Positions 38,836-49,810 of a stretch of 64,000 nucleotides of DNA are shown here, in pieces. Both the position numbers and the translations under genes were made by a program. Every line of letters begins with the position of its first letter. The first letter of the stretch is position 1. The notes beneath the pieces are model-generated. The model had not been told where the DNA came from. It ran no database searches and worked only from the letters and a program-made list of their open reading frames with translations. Origin of the DNA: Henckelia pumila (lineage: Eukaryota > Streptophyta > Magnoliopsida > Lamiales > Gesneriaceae); contig NW_027331831.1 in assembly GCF_033568475.1 (NCBI RefSeq), positions 7,192,001 through 7,256,000 on the forward strand. Reading direction: 5' to 3'.

Positions 38836-41767
38836 TATAGCACCAAGAACTTCTAAAATTTGAAAATCATGCCTAAAATTATTTTCAGTATTTATATTTT
38901 AAATTTCTTGAAGTTAATTGTTTAAGTTTCAGTTAAAGTTAGCCTTGCTTGACTTATTTGAATTAAATGCCTTGAACTGTTTAGTTAGTAATTTTTATCC
39001 AGGCAGGCGACGACGGTGGGCTTCGGTGGTTTATTTTCAAGATTTTTAATTTTAAGATTTTAAGTTAGAGGTAAAAGGGGGGTTTTGGCCAAAAATGTAA
39101 ATTTTGAACTTTTAGGGGTCAAAAAGCAATTTTATCATTTTCTTGGGTTATTTCCTAAATTTTCCATAAAATAGGATTTTATTAAATCCGGGTTAGTGGA
39201 ATTTCAATCAAAATGTTGTGAGTTGAAATTTTAAATTTAGAAGTTTGAAAATAGCAAAAAGTTTGAGGTAAAAAGTTTTAATAGTACAAGTAGTACTTTT
39301 GCTAGTACAAGTAAAATTTTAAAACACTACACACAATACACTACACTTTTAATTTACACTATCATTAAAACATTTCAATTAAAAAATCAAGACACAAACC
39401 CTAACTCCCAAACCCTAGCCCTAGCCGCCCACTTCTCCCCTCTCCCTTGAAGAAGCCGTCCAACCACTCCAGCCGCCGCCCCGCCGCCGCCTGCCGCCGT
39501 CCCAGCCACCGGAGAAGCTCCCCTAGGTGCTTAGCTTGGTGTTTGGTTGAAGTTCCACTCTCATCTCCTCTTCTTGTTCGAAATTTGTTGGTAGATTGGT
39601 GAAGGCAAGTGTAACTATTTCTTTGGGCTAACATTCAAGCAATATCTACCCCCACCCTTAAGACTTCTTGCAATAATTTCGAAAATGCATGATGTTGTGA
39701 TGTTAGGGTTTCGAATTTGGGCATTTAAGGGGCTGATTTTGCTAAATGTGTTATGGGGTTGAGTTTATGTGATTTAATGTTGAGTATATGTGCAATGACA
39801 TGGATTTATATGGATGTTCTTGCCAAAATTCGAATTTTCAGAATGTATAAGGACCTAAATTTCGAAATTTTGCATGTGTAGGGGCTGAAATTTAATTGAT
39901 GTTGAAGTATTTAATGGTCTTGCATTGATCTTGATTGATTGTTCAACATTTTGGAGTTTTGATGGTTAATTCTTGATGTTCTTGATATGTGTTGTGAAAG
40001 TGTGGATTGAGTGTAGCCCAAGTGTTTGGGAAAAGTCCTAAGAGAGGTTATTTGAGGTGTTTGGGTGTTTGGTGTGGAGATAAGTTGAGGAAAGTGGGCT
40101 AAGTGTTTGAATTGTTGGAATTGGAGGTGTGTGAGTGTGCAGGGCAGCACTGTTCACGGGGCAGGGCAGGGTCGTGGCTGAGGTCTGGGCAGGGTTAGGC
40201 TATTCCATGGTAAAGTTCATGACGTTGTGGTCGCGTCGATATAAAATGGGCTCGATTCGGATAAGAATTGAGTGAGTTATGGATTTTTCAAAATTGGGTG
40301 CAAGTGCAGATTTTTCCTTTGAATAGGGGCTGTCCGATTTTTGTGTTTTGTAAATTTGCTTTTTTGATCTTTTGATGATACCACCTATTCCTTGGGATGA
40401 TTTGGAGAGTTTGTTGAGTGTCGGTTCAAGCGGGACGGGTTTTGGATAATGCATGACAAAGTTAAGGGCTTTTCGGTTTACTTGCTCGAGTTAAGTCAAG
40501 TTTGAGGATTTTGTTGGGTAAGTTGTCTTCTTTGGACTTAGGGGCAGCCACTCATCCACCTTAAACTCACATTTTCGAGTCGAGTCTCATGTCTTAAAGA
40601 TTGCTTATTCGTGTGCATTTGACGTGTTTTTGAGTTTAATAAAGAAAAAGGAAGTTTACTTGTTTGCATGCCATTTAATGTATGAGTTGAGTCTTTATAA
40701 ATGAAAAGGGAAAAGAAAGCAAATATTTTTGAATGAAGTGATCTGTTTGTGACAAGAGGGGTGTTGCTAGGCCGGGGGATGCCTCGGTCTACTCACCAAG
40801 AGGTTATAGAGGTTAGGCAAGGAGCAAGAGACATCTTGTTTACCCTTGCCACAGAGGGGCAATGTGGGATCGGGAGGCATCTCGGTCTCCTTGCCATAGA
40901 GGGGTTAAGTTCGTCGGGAGAAATCTCGTCGTCTTGCCGGCATAGTGCACTGCAGCCATGATCATGATCGAAACAGAGGGTCACAAATCAGGGATCGGAT
41001 TTCTAAGAGGAAAAAGTAAAGAAAAGTTTAAAAGTTAAAGTTTCACAATTTTAGTTGACTCGTTTTGCATTGATGTCAGTCTTTCAGTTATGCATGAGTC
41101 TAAGTTGAATGTTATGAAAGTTAAAGTTTATCATAGTGTGAGTTCATTAATGCATGATTTCTATATCTTTCTAGTTTCATGCATATTACAGTTTAAGTTG
41201 AGTTTTTGCATCACGTATTTTAAACCCTTGTTATTATCCTAGTTATGCTTGTTGAGTCTTTAGACTCACTATGCTTGAATGTTTGCAGGTGAGGATTTTG
41301 TGGAGGAGACGGAGGGGCGTGATCTACTGGGATGAGGCCATCGGTAGTGCAAGGCCCAGTGACCGTTGCTTCCTTTTAGTTTATGTTTTTCCGCACAGTT
41401 ATCGAATTTGTAATAATGAAGTATTATTTGAGATCTTGTAGTATTTATAGCCAGGATGTGCATTCCCTGTGCTACAGCTTATGTTTTGAAGTACGTTTTC
41501 CGCTTTTGCAAGTTTATGATTATCGTTGGAATTAATTTTAAATGCTTTAGTTTACTTTATGCTGTAACCGGGAGGTGGTTACTAGGATTGCATGTTTATG
41601 TTTAACGCACTTAAGTTTTGAAGTCAATTTTCTTTCCTTATTTAAATTGCTGTTTGAGTCTTGATGGCTTATTTGTTTTACAAATAGGTCATGGCAAAAT
41701 TTTTAAAAATCCGTAATTTTCCTTTATTTTAATTATAGTCTAGTAGCGAGTAGTTAGGGTCGTTTCA
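38836..41767 (+). repeat. 5' LTR of Ty3 element 1
   Basis: It begins TATAGCACC where the 3' LTR begins TGTAGCACC, so the canonical TG has mutated to TA. It ends GGTCGTTTCA. It contains a tandem set of CGGGAGGCATCTCGG-like modules at about 40771-40938 and a possible promoter-like TTTATAAAT near 40694. Short reading frames inside it are repeated in the 3' LTR and have no conserved product. Confidence 0.9.
40771..40938 (+). repeat. Tandem degenerate modules in LTR of Ty3 element 1
   Basis: Related words recur at 40771 (CCGGGGGATGCCTCGGTC), about 40827 (GAGACATCTTG), 40870 (TCGGGAGGCATCTCGGTCTC) and 40912 (GTCGGGAGAAATCTCGTC), each followed by an ACTCACCA/CTTGCCA-type tail and usually AGAGGGG. 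GGGAG...CTC arms can pair locally. The same block is present in the 3' LTR at 48571-48738. Confidence 0.6.
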
Positions 41768-41768
41768 G

Positions 41769-41783
41769 TTAGTATCAGAGCAC
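41769..41783 (+). promoter_or_regulatory. Primer-binding site (initiator Met tRNA type)
   Basis: TTAGTATCAGAGCAC directly follows the 5' LTR and matches the TGGTATCAGAGC core complementary to the 3' end of initiator methionine tRNA, with a substitution near the start. It marks the minus-strand priming site. Confidence 0.8.
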
Positions 41784-41985
41784 GGTCTTGGTTTGGGCTG
41801 AGCCTACTGCCGATTGCTGAAACTCAGGGGATCTCGCCTCAAAGTCTGTAAGATTTAAATTTAATGTCTCTATCTGTTTAAGTTTTGATGTATTAGTTTC
41901 TTGAGTTATTGAAAAGTTTAAATTTGAAGTAAAAATATTTTCTATGGCATGAAATTTGAATGTTGGATTTTCTCAATGCGTTTAG

Positions 41986-43035
41986 ATGGCTCGTCGTCAT
42001 GATCCGCGTGCAGTTACGCCTCCACCGCCTCCACCGGCGCCGCAGGTGGATATAGGAGGGCAGGTGCTAGCAGGATTGGCCCGTATCCTCGAGCGTCATG
42101 TGGATGCTCCTGTTGCTAGATCGGAGACTACTTATGAGCAGTTTCGGAAGATGAACCCGAAGGACTTCGCTGGCACCACTGATCCGTTGATAGCGGAGGG
42201 TTGGATCCGCTCCCTTGAGGTGATCTTTCGCTATATGCAGATGGGAGATCCAGATAGAGTGAGATGTGCTGTGTTTCTCCTCCAGGATGATGCCGCCCTC
42301 TGGTGGGAGGGTATGGAGAAGATTGTGAACCCAGCTACTCTACCTTGGGCTGAGTTCAAGAAGTTGTTCTTTGAGAAGTACTTTACTGCTGATGTGAGAG
42401 CCCGTTTGAAGACGGAGTTTATGAGCTTGAGGCAGGGTGATCTGTCGGTAGCCCAGTTCGTGGTGAAGTTTGAGAGAGGCTGCCATTTCGTGCCGTTGAT
42501 TGGAGATGATGAGAAAGAGAAGCTGGAGCACTTTCTTGTAGGGCTTCGACCTACCATCCGTAGGGATGTGCTGATGGCTGAGCCATCTGATTATGCTTCA
42601 GCACTGAGGCGTGCCTTGAGGTCCGAGCAGACGCTGAGAGATATTAGCGTGGAGGCGCATGGCAAGAGGCCCTTCCCTCATCAGGGCCACTCTCAGCAGC
42701 AGCAGCACGGCAAGAAGCCGTATCATGGGCCCCCGAGACAGCAGGGACAGCAGGCACCGCAGGGGCGTCAGGCCCAGAGACAGGTTCCTCCCAAGGCTGG
42801 GGAGAAGCCTATTTGTCAGTTTTGCCATCGTCCGCATTTTGGGAAGTGTTTGAAGGATGCTGGAGTTTGCTTCAAGTGCAAGAAGCCAGGACATATGTCT
42901 ACCCATTGTCCAGAGCTGAGGAGGCCCGTGCAGGGCAGAGTGTTCGTGATGGAGGCCGAGCAGGCCGACCCAGACACTACTCTTCTCACAGGTAATATCT
43001 TAACTTTTGGGTTAGAGCAGTTAAAGATTTGTTGA
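41986..43035 (+). CDS. gag: Gag of Ty3 element 1
   Basis: A 349-aa frame. A proline-rich N-terminus is followed by the capsid-like retrotransposon gag domain (FAGTTDPLIAEGWIRSLE, WWEGMEK), a Gln/His/Gly-rich basic linker, then a CX2CX4HX4C zinc knuckle (CFKCKKPGHMSTHC) preceded by a second Cys/His motif (CQFCHRPHFGKC). Conserved Gag ends near residue 335 (DTTLLTG). The last 14 codons to TGA lie inside the putative intron at 42992-43218. Role: assembly of virus-like particles and binding of the element RNA. The frame itself is intact. Confidence 0.9.
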   Translation: MARRHDPRAVTPPPPPPAPQVDIGGQVLAGLARILERHVDAPVARSETTYEQFRKMNPKDFAGTTDPLIAEGWIRSLEVIFRYMQMGDPDRVRCAVFLLQDDAALWWEGMEKIVNPATLPWAEFKKLFFEKYFTADVRARLKTEFMSLRQGDLSVAQFVVKFERGCHFVPLIGDDEKEKLEHFLVGLRPTIRRDVLMAEPSDYASALRRALRSEQTLRDISVEAHGKRPFPHQGHSQQQQHGKKPYHGPPRQQGQQAPQGRQAQRQVPPKAGEKPICQFCHRPHFGKCLKDAGVCFKCKKPGHMSTHCPELRRPVQGRVFVMEAEQADPDTTLLTGNILTFGLEQLKIC

Positions 43036-43218
43036 TGCATGCGACTCTAAATCTTTGCTTGTTTGAGGTTTTACTCTAGTAACTTGTTGCATGCCTTAGG
43101 ACCTTTGACTGTTTAGCATGAATAGTATCTTGTTTGGGAATTGTTGAATTAGAATGAGCCTAAGTAGAACTCGTGGTTTTAACTTCAACCTTTCGTCGTT
43201 GTAACTACTGCTATGCAG
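42992..43218 (+). other. Putative spliceosomal intron between gag and protease
   Basis: The segment starts GTAATA after ACAG and ends CTATGCAG before GTAGGATT. It is 227 bp long and T-rich, unlike the GC-richer coding flanks. Joining the flanks changes frame and aligns Gag directly with the start of protease at the point where the other Ty3 element in the window (near 60693) is continuous. Unspliced RNA meets the gag TGA at 43033-43035. Splicing itself is inferred from sequence. Confidence 0.65.
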
Positions 43219-46200
43219 GTAGGATTGTTGTGGCAGGCGTAGCCACGAGGGCCTTATTAGACTCAGGGGCTACCCATTCCTTTATATCGGAGTCTTTTGC
43301 CCTTGAGAGGGGCATTCAGAGCGAGGAATTGGAGGTTGGATTCTCAGTTACTATCCCCTCAGGGGAAGAGCTATCCACCAGGAGCTTGGTGAGAGACCTT
43401 GTATTGCTTTTGCAGGGTCAGTCAGTGGTAGCAGACCTCATAGTGCTACCTTTGCCAGAGTTTGACCTGATTCTTGGGATGGATTGGATGACGAAGAATG
43501 CGGTGATGATAGATTTTCAGCAGAGGTCAGTACTAGTCAGGCCTGAGGGCGAGGAACCGTTTTGGTTTGAGGCTGCTAAGAGCTTGAGGAAGACTCGAGT
43601 CATTTCTACTTTGCAAGCTCAGAGGCTTGTACTTAGTGGGTGCGAGTCATTTCTAGCCAGTTTATCTTTGACAGAGCTGCCAGAGCGACCAGTTATTTCT
43701 GATGTGGGTATCGTCAGGGAGTTTGAGGATGTGTTCCCTAGCGATGTTGTGGGAATTCCGCCCGATAGAGAAGTGGAGTTCTCTATAGATTTGATTCTCG
43801 GTACTGTGCCTATCTCCAAGGCACCGTACAGATTGGCTCCTACCGAAATGAAGGAGTTAAAAGAGCAGATTCAATAGTTGCTTGACAAGGGATTCATTCG
43901 CCCTAGTTTCTCCCCATGGGGCGCACCAGTTCTCTTCGTTAAGAAGAAGGACGGTAGTCTAAGATTGTGCATAGACTACCGAGGTTTGAACGGAGTGACT
44001 GTGAAGAACAAGTACCCATTACCTAGGATCGAGGACCTCTTCGATCAATTGCAAGGTGCATCCGTCTTTTCGAAGATTGATCTTCGTTCAGGTTATCACC
44101 AGTTGAAGGTGAAGGAGTCAGATGTGGCGAAGACAGCTTTTAGGACTCGTTACGGTCATTACGAGTTCCTTGTGATGCCGTTTGGGATGACGAATGCGCC
44201 CGCGGTTTTCATGGATCTTATGAACCGCGTGTTTCAGCCTTACTTGGACCGCTTTGTCATTGTTTTCATCGATGACATCCTCATTTATTCGAAGGATAGA
44301 GTGGAGCATGAACAGCATTTGAGGACCGTTCTTGAGGTCCTTCGAGAGCACAAGTTGTTGGCCAAGTTTGATAAGTGTGAATTCTGGTTGGAGAAAGTTG
44401 CTTTCTTGGGTCATATTATTTCTAAGAGCGGTGTGGAAGTAGACCCTTCAAAGATTCAAGCAGTGAAGGAGTGGTCTATACCGAGGAGCGCGTCTGAGAT
44501 TCGCAGTTTTCTTGGATTAGCCGGTTATTACCGAAAATTTATCAAGGGTTTTTCCTCCATTGCTGTGCCTATGACAGCGTTGACTAAGAAGAACGCCAAG
44601 TTTGTTTGGGGTGCCGAGTGTCAAAGGAGCTTTGATACTTTGAAGGAAGCTCTTACGACAGCGCCAGTGTTGACCATGCCATCCGGGCAAGGTGATTTTG
44701 TGGTGTATACTGATGCTTCCAAGTTGGGATTGGGAGCAGTTCTGATGCAGCGAGACAGAGTTATTGCCTATGCTTCTAGGCAATTGAAGGAGCACGAGAA
44801 GAACTACCCTACTCATGACTTAGAGTTGGCAGCGGTAGTGTTTGCTCTTAAGATTTGGAGACACTATCTTTACGGAGAGAAGAGTCAGATCTTCACAGAC
44901 CACAAAAGCCTCAAGTACTTCTTCACCCAGAAGGAATTGAATATGAGGCAGCGTAGGTGGTTAGAGTTGGTGAAGGACTATGACTGCAATATTAGCTACC
45001 ACCCTGGTAAAGCTAATGTGGTTGCAGATGCTTTGAGCAGGAAGACTGCAGTGATTACCTCCTTGTCAGTGTCTAGACCGTTGCAGGTTGAGATTCAGAG
45101 GTATGGTCTTGAGTTTTATGCGAGTGGTAGAGCTCCCCGTTTGTCTTCCCTTAGTGTGCAGACTACACTTTTTGATCGTATCCGTGCAGCGCAGTCAGTT
45201 GATGAGCAGATCAGGAAGTGGAGACAGAGAGATGAGGAGAAAGGCAGCGGTTTGTATGCTGTGGTAGATGGGATTGTGAGGTACAGAGGTAGATTTTGGG
45301 TTCCCGCAGGTGATTCTCTGCAAGTTACTATCATGGCAGAGGCACATACATCGCCGTACTCAATCCACCCTGGTAGTACGAAGATGTATCGGGATCTTTA
45401 GCAGCTTTATTGGTGGCCAGGCATGAAAAGTGACATTGCCCGATTCGTGTCAGAATGCCTGACATGCCAGCAGGTTAAGGCGGAGCATCAGAGACCCGCC
45501 GGTTTGCTTAAGCCTCTCCCTATTCCGGAGTGGAAGTGGGAGAATATCTCCATGGATTTTGTCGTGGGATTGCCGAAGACATTGAGAGGTTCGAATGCCA
45601 TTTGGGTGATTGTAGACCGTCTCACTAAGTCGGCTCACTTTTTACCGGTGAAGATGAATTTCACGATGACTCAGTTCGCGGAGTTGTATATCCGGGAGAT
45701 AGTCAGACTACATGGTATTCCAGTCTCCATAGTGTCTGATAGAGATCCACGGTTTACTTCGTCTTTTTGGAAGAGTCTTCATTCTGCTATGGGTACGAAG
45801 CTACTTTTTAGCACCGCCTTTCACCCGCAGACTGATGGCCAGTCAGAGAGGGTGATTCAGATTTTGGAGGATCTTTTGAGGGCATGTGCTATTGATTTTC
45901 AAGGTAGTTGGGAGTCGAGACTACCACTAGTGGAATTCGCGTATAATAACAGTTTTCAGTCCACTATTGGCATGGCTCCCTACGAGGCACTATATGGGAG
46001 GAAGTGTAGATCTCCAGTGTTGTGGGATGAGATAGGTGAGAGATCAGACTTTGGTCCGGAGATTGTTCAGTTGACCACCGAGGTAGTGGCTAAGATCCGT
46101 GATAGGATGAGGACTGCCCAGAGTAGGCAGAAGAGCTATGCTGATCACCGGAGGAGAGACTTGGAGTTCTCGGTGGGTGATCATGTTTTTATCCGTATTG

Positions 46201-46598
46201 CACCCATGAAGGGTGTGATGAGGTTTGGAAAGAAAGGGAAGTTGGCACCGAGGTTCATAGGGCCCTTCGAGATTTTGGATAGGGTAGGGGTACTGGCTTA
46301 TAGAGTGGCCTTGCCGCCTAACCTTGATAAGATCCATATTGTATTCCATGTGTCGATGTTGAGGAAGTACATCTCGAACCCATCCCATGTGCTTAGTTCG
46401 GAACCGCTTCAGCTATCTCCTCACTTGACCTATGAGGAGAAGCCCATCCGGATTTTGGATAGACAGGAGAGAAGACTCCGTAACAAGTCGATTCCAATGA
46501 TCAAGGTGAGATGGCAGAACCATTCGGATGAAGAGGCCACTTGGGAAGCAGAAACAGATATCAGAGTTCGATATCCGAAGCTTTTTGGTAAGTTTTAA
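43219..46598 (+). pseudogene. pol: Pol of Ty3 element 1 (PR-RT-RNase H-IN-chromo-like), with two nonsense codons
   Basis: One frame throughout, broken by TAG at 43875-43877 and 45399-45401. Order: aspartic protease with LLDSGATHSF; a linker; reverse transcriptase with FIDD (44265-44276) and PFGMTNAP; RNase H with YTDAS and TDHKSL; integrase with its zinc-binding cysteines (CLTCQQVK) and DDE core (SDRDPRF, then HPQTDGQSE); and a C-terminal chromodomain-like segment (IKVRWQNH...EEATWE) ending at TAA (46596-46598). The first stop lies between PR and RT, the second just before the integrase core. The remaining frame is undamaged, which suggests recent inactivation or mobilisation in trans. Confidence 0.9.
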
Positions 46599-46635
46599 TT
46601 TCGAGGACGAAATTTCTTATTAGGGAGGGAGGAAT
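46597..46635 (+). promoter_or_regulatory. Pre-PPT inverted repeat and polypurine tract
   Basis: AATTTCG-AGGA-CGAAATT (46597-46614) forms a 7-bp stem with a four-base loop and overlaps the pol stop codon. The purine tract AGGGAGGGAGGAA (about 46622-46634) then abuts the 3' LTR and should prime plus-strand synthesis. Element 2 has the same stem-loop at the matching place. Confidence 0.75.
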
Positions 46636-49567
46636 TGTAGCACCAAGAACTTCTAAAATTTGAAAATCATGCCTAAAATTATTTTCAGTATTTATATTTT
46701 AAATTTCTTGAAGTTAATTGTTTAAGTTTCAGTTAAAGTTAGCCTTGCTTGACTTATTTGAATTAAATGTCTTGAACTGTTTAGTTAGTAATTTTTATCC
46801 AGGCAGGCGACGACGGTGGGCTTCGGTGGTTTATTTTCAAGATTTTTAATTTTAAGATTTTAGATTAGAGGTAAAAGGGGGGTTTTGGCCAAAAATGCAA
46901 ATTTTGAACTTTTAGGGGTCAAAAAGCAATTTTATCATTTTCTTGGGTTATTTTCTAAATTTTCCATAAAATAGGATTTTATTAAATCCGGGTTAGTGGA
47001 ATTTCAATCAAAATGTTGTGAGTTGAAATTTTAAATTTAGAAGTTTGAAAATAGCAAAAAGTTTGAGGTAAAAAGTTTTAATAGTACAAGTAGTACTTTT
47101 GCTAGTACAAGTAAAATTTTAAAACACTACACACAATACACTACACTTTTAATTTACACTATCATTAAAACATTTCAATTAAAAAATCAAGACACAAACC
47201 CTAACTCCCAAACCCTAGCCCTAGCCGCCCACTTCTCCCCTCTCCCTTGAAGAAGCCGTCCAACCCCTCCAGCCGCCACCCCGCCGCCGCTTGCCGCCAT
47301 CCCAGCCACCGGAGAAGCTCCCCTAGGTGCTTAGCTTGGTGTTTGGTTGAAGTTCCACTCTCATCTCCTCTTCTTGTTCGAAATTTGTTGGTAGATTGGT
47401 GAAGGCAAGTGTAACTATTTCTTTGGGCTAACATTCAAGCAATATCTACCCCCACCCTTAAGACTTCTTGCAATAATTTCGAAAATGCATGATGTTGTGA
47501 TGTTAGGGTTTCGAATTTGGGCATTTAAGGGGCTGATTTTGCTAAATGTGTTATGGGGTTGAGTTTATGTGATTTAATGTTGAGTATATGTGCAATGACA
47601 TGGATTTATATGGATGTTCTTGCCAAAATTCGAATTTTCAGAATGTATAAGGACCTAAATTTCGAAATTTTGCATGTGTAGGGGCTGAAATTTAATTGAT
47701 GTTGAAGTATTTAATGGTCTTGCATTGATCTTGATTGATTGTTCAACATTTTGGAGTTTTGATGGTTAATTCTTGATGTTCTTGATATGTGTTGTGAAAG
47801 TGTGGATTGAGTGTAGCCCAAGTGTTTGGGAAAAGTCCTAAGAGAGGTTATTTGAGGTGTTTGGGTGTTTGGTGTGGAGATAAGTTGAGGAAAGTGGGCT
47901 AAGTGTTTGAATTGTTGGAATTGGAGGTGTGTGAGTGTGCAGGGCAGCACTGTTCACGGGGCAGGGCAGGGTCGTGGCTGAGGTCTGGGCAGGGTTAGGC
48001 TATTCCATGGTAAAGTTCATGACGTTGTGGTCGCGTCGATATAAAATGGGCTCGATTCGGATAAGAATTGAGTGAGTTATGGATTTTTCAAAATTGGGTG
48101 CAAGTGCAGATTTTTCCTTTGAATAGGGGCTGTCCGATTTTTGTGTTTTGTAAATTTGCTTTTTTGATCTTTTGATGATACCACCTATTCCTTGGGATGA
48201 TTTGGAGAGTTTGTTGAGTGTCGGTTCAAGCGGGACGGGTTTTGGATAAGGCATGACAAAGTTAAGGGCTTTTCGGTTTACTTGCTCGAGTTAAGTCAAG
48301 TTTGAGGATTTTGTTGGGTAAGTTGTCTTCTTTGGACTTAGGGGCAGCCACTCATCCACCTTAAACTCACATTTTCGAGTCGAGTCTCATGTCTTAAAGA
48401 TTGCTTATTCGTGTGCATTTGACGTGTTTTTGAGTTTAATAAAGAAAAAGGAAGTTTACTTGTTTGCATGCCATTTAATGTATGAGTTGAGTCTTTATAA
48501 ATGAAAAGGGAAAAGAAAGCAAATATTTTTGAATGAAGTGATCTGTTTGTGACAAGAGGGGTGTTGCTAGGCCGGGGGATGCCTCGGTCTACTCACCAAG
48601 AGGTTATAGAGGTTAGGCAAGGAGCAAGAGACATCTTGTTTACCCTTGCCACAGAGGGGCAATGTGGGATCGGGAGGCATCTCGGTCTCCTTGCCATAGA
48701 GGGGTTAAGTTCGTCGGGAGAAATCTCGTCGTCTTGCCGGCATAGTGCACTGCAGCCATGATCATGATCGAAACAGAGGGTCACAAATCAGGGATCGGAT
48801 TTCTAAGAGGAAAAAGTAAAGAAAAGTTTAAAAGTTAAAGTTTCACAATTTTAGTTGACTCGTTTTGCATTGATGTCAGTCTTTCAGTTATGCATGAGTC
48901 TAAGTTGAATGTTATGAAAGTTAAAGTTTATCATAGTGTGAGTTCATTAATGCATGATTTCTATATCTTTCTAGTTTCATGCATATTACAGTTTAAGTTG
49001 AGTTTTTGCATCACGTATTTTAAACTCTTGTTATTATCCTAGTTATGCTTGTTGAGTCTTTAGACTCACTATGCTTGAATGTTTGCAGGTGAGGATTTTG
49101 TGGAGAAGACGGAGGGGCGTGATCTACTGGGATGAGGCCATCGGTAGTGCAAGGCCCAGTGACCGTTGCTTCCTTTTAGTTTATGTTTTTCCGCACAGTT
49201 ATCGAATTTGTAATAATGAAGTATTATTTGAGATCTTGTAGTATTTATAGCCAGGATGTGCATTCCCTGTGCTACAGCTTATGTTTTGAAGTACGTTTTC
49301 CGCTTTTGCAAGTTTATGATTATCGTTGGAATTAATTTTAAATGCTTTAGTTTACTTTATGCTGTAACCGGGAGGTGGTTACTAGGATTGCATGTTTATG
49401 TTTAACGCACTTAAGTTTTGAAGTCAATTTTCTTTCCTTATTTAAATTGCTGTTTGAGTCTTGATGGCTTATTTGTTTTACAAATAGGTCATGACAAAAT
49501 TTTTAAAAATCCGTAATTTTCCTTTATTTTAATTATAGTCTAGTAGCGAGTAGTTAGGGTCGTTTCA
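46636..49567 (+). repeat. 3' LTR of Ty3 element 1
   Basis: It keeps the canonical TGTAGCACC start and ends GGTCGTTTCA, directly followed by the CAAAC duplication. It is the same length as the 5' LTR and collinear throughout. Confidence 0.92.
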
Positions 49568-49572
49568 CAAAC

Positions 49573-49805
49573 GACCGACTTTCTGACTTCCCATGAGCAC
49601 CCGACAATCATGTTTTTACCCAGGTTTAAATGATCACCTGAGTCTTAAGATAACCCAGGTTATCTTACCGGGGTATCACCGTTGACGATTGTTGTATGAA
49701 TCTGATCGATGCTCCAAGTGTGAAAGTTTATAAATGTAAACTTATCATGTTTGGTATTTTGATATTTCATTAATTGCTCGACTAATAATGTGGAAAGCTA
49801 AGAGT
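49573..49805. mobile_element. Right part of the older repeat split by Ty3 element 1
   Basis: The sequence resumes after the CAAAC duplication with an LTR-like composition (ACCCAGG, GATAACCCAGGTTATC, CCGGGGTATCA). GATAACCCAGGTTATC-type words form a short inverted repeat at about 49650. No boundary beyond about 49680 is clear. Confidence 0.3.
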
Positions 49806-49810
49806 GATTT

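Larger units (their letters stand above)
38836..49567 (+). mobile_element. Complete Ty3/gypsy chromovirus-type LTR retrotransposon (Tekay/Del-like), 10.7 kb, TSD CAAAC
   Basis: Two 2932-bp LTRs (38836-41767 and 46636-49567, offset exactly 7800) flank primer-binding site, gag, pol and polypurine tract. Perfect 5-bp duplications CAAAC lie at 38831-38835 and 49568-49572. By eye the LTRs differ at about 14 sites with no indels (about 0.5%), so insertion was recent. The domain order Gag-PR-RT-RNase H-IN plus a chromodomain-like tail, and the long LTRs, suggest the Tekay/Del lineage. Two nonsense codons interrupt pol (TAG at 43875-43877 and 45399-45401), so this copy cannot supply complete Pol. Confidence 0.92.

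Noticed and set aside
39401-39634. Frames in the LTRs of Ty3 element 1 repeated 7800 bp apart
   Set aside because: Duplicated because LTRs are duplicated; short, low-complexity and without domains.
41769-41783. tRNA-like sequence
   Set aside because: It is a short complement of the initiator Met tRNA 3' end used as a primer-binding site, not a tRNA gene.
42231-43040. Antisense frames across gag of Ty3 element 1
   Set aside because: They are shadows of the well-supported sense gag frame and match no family.
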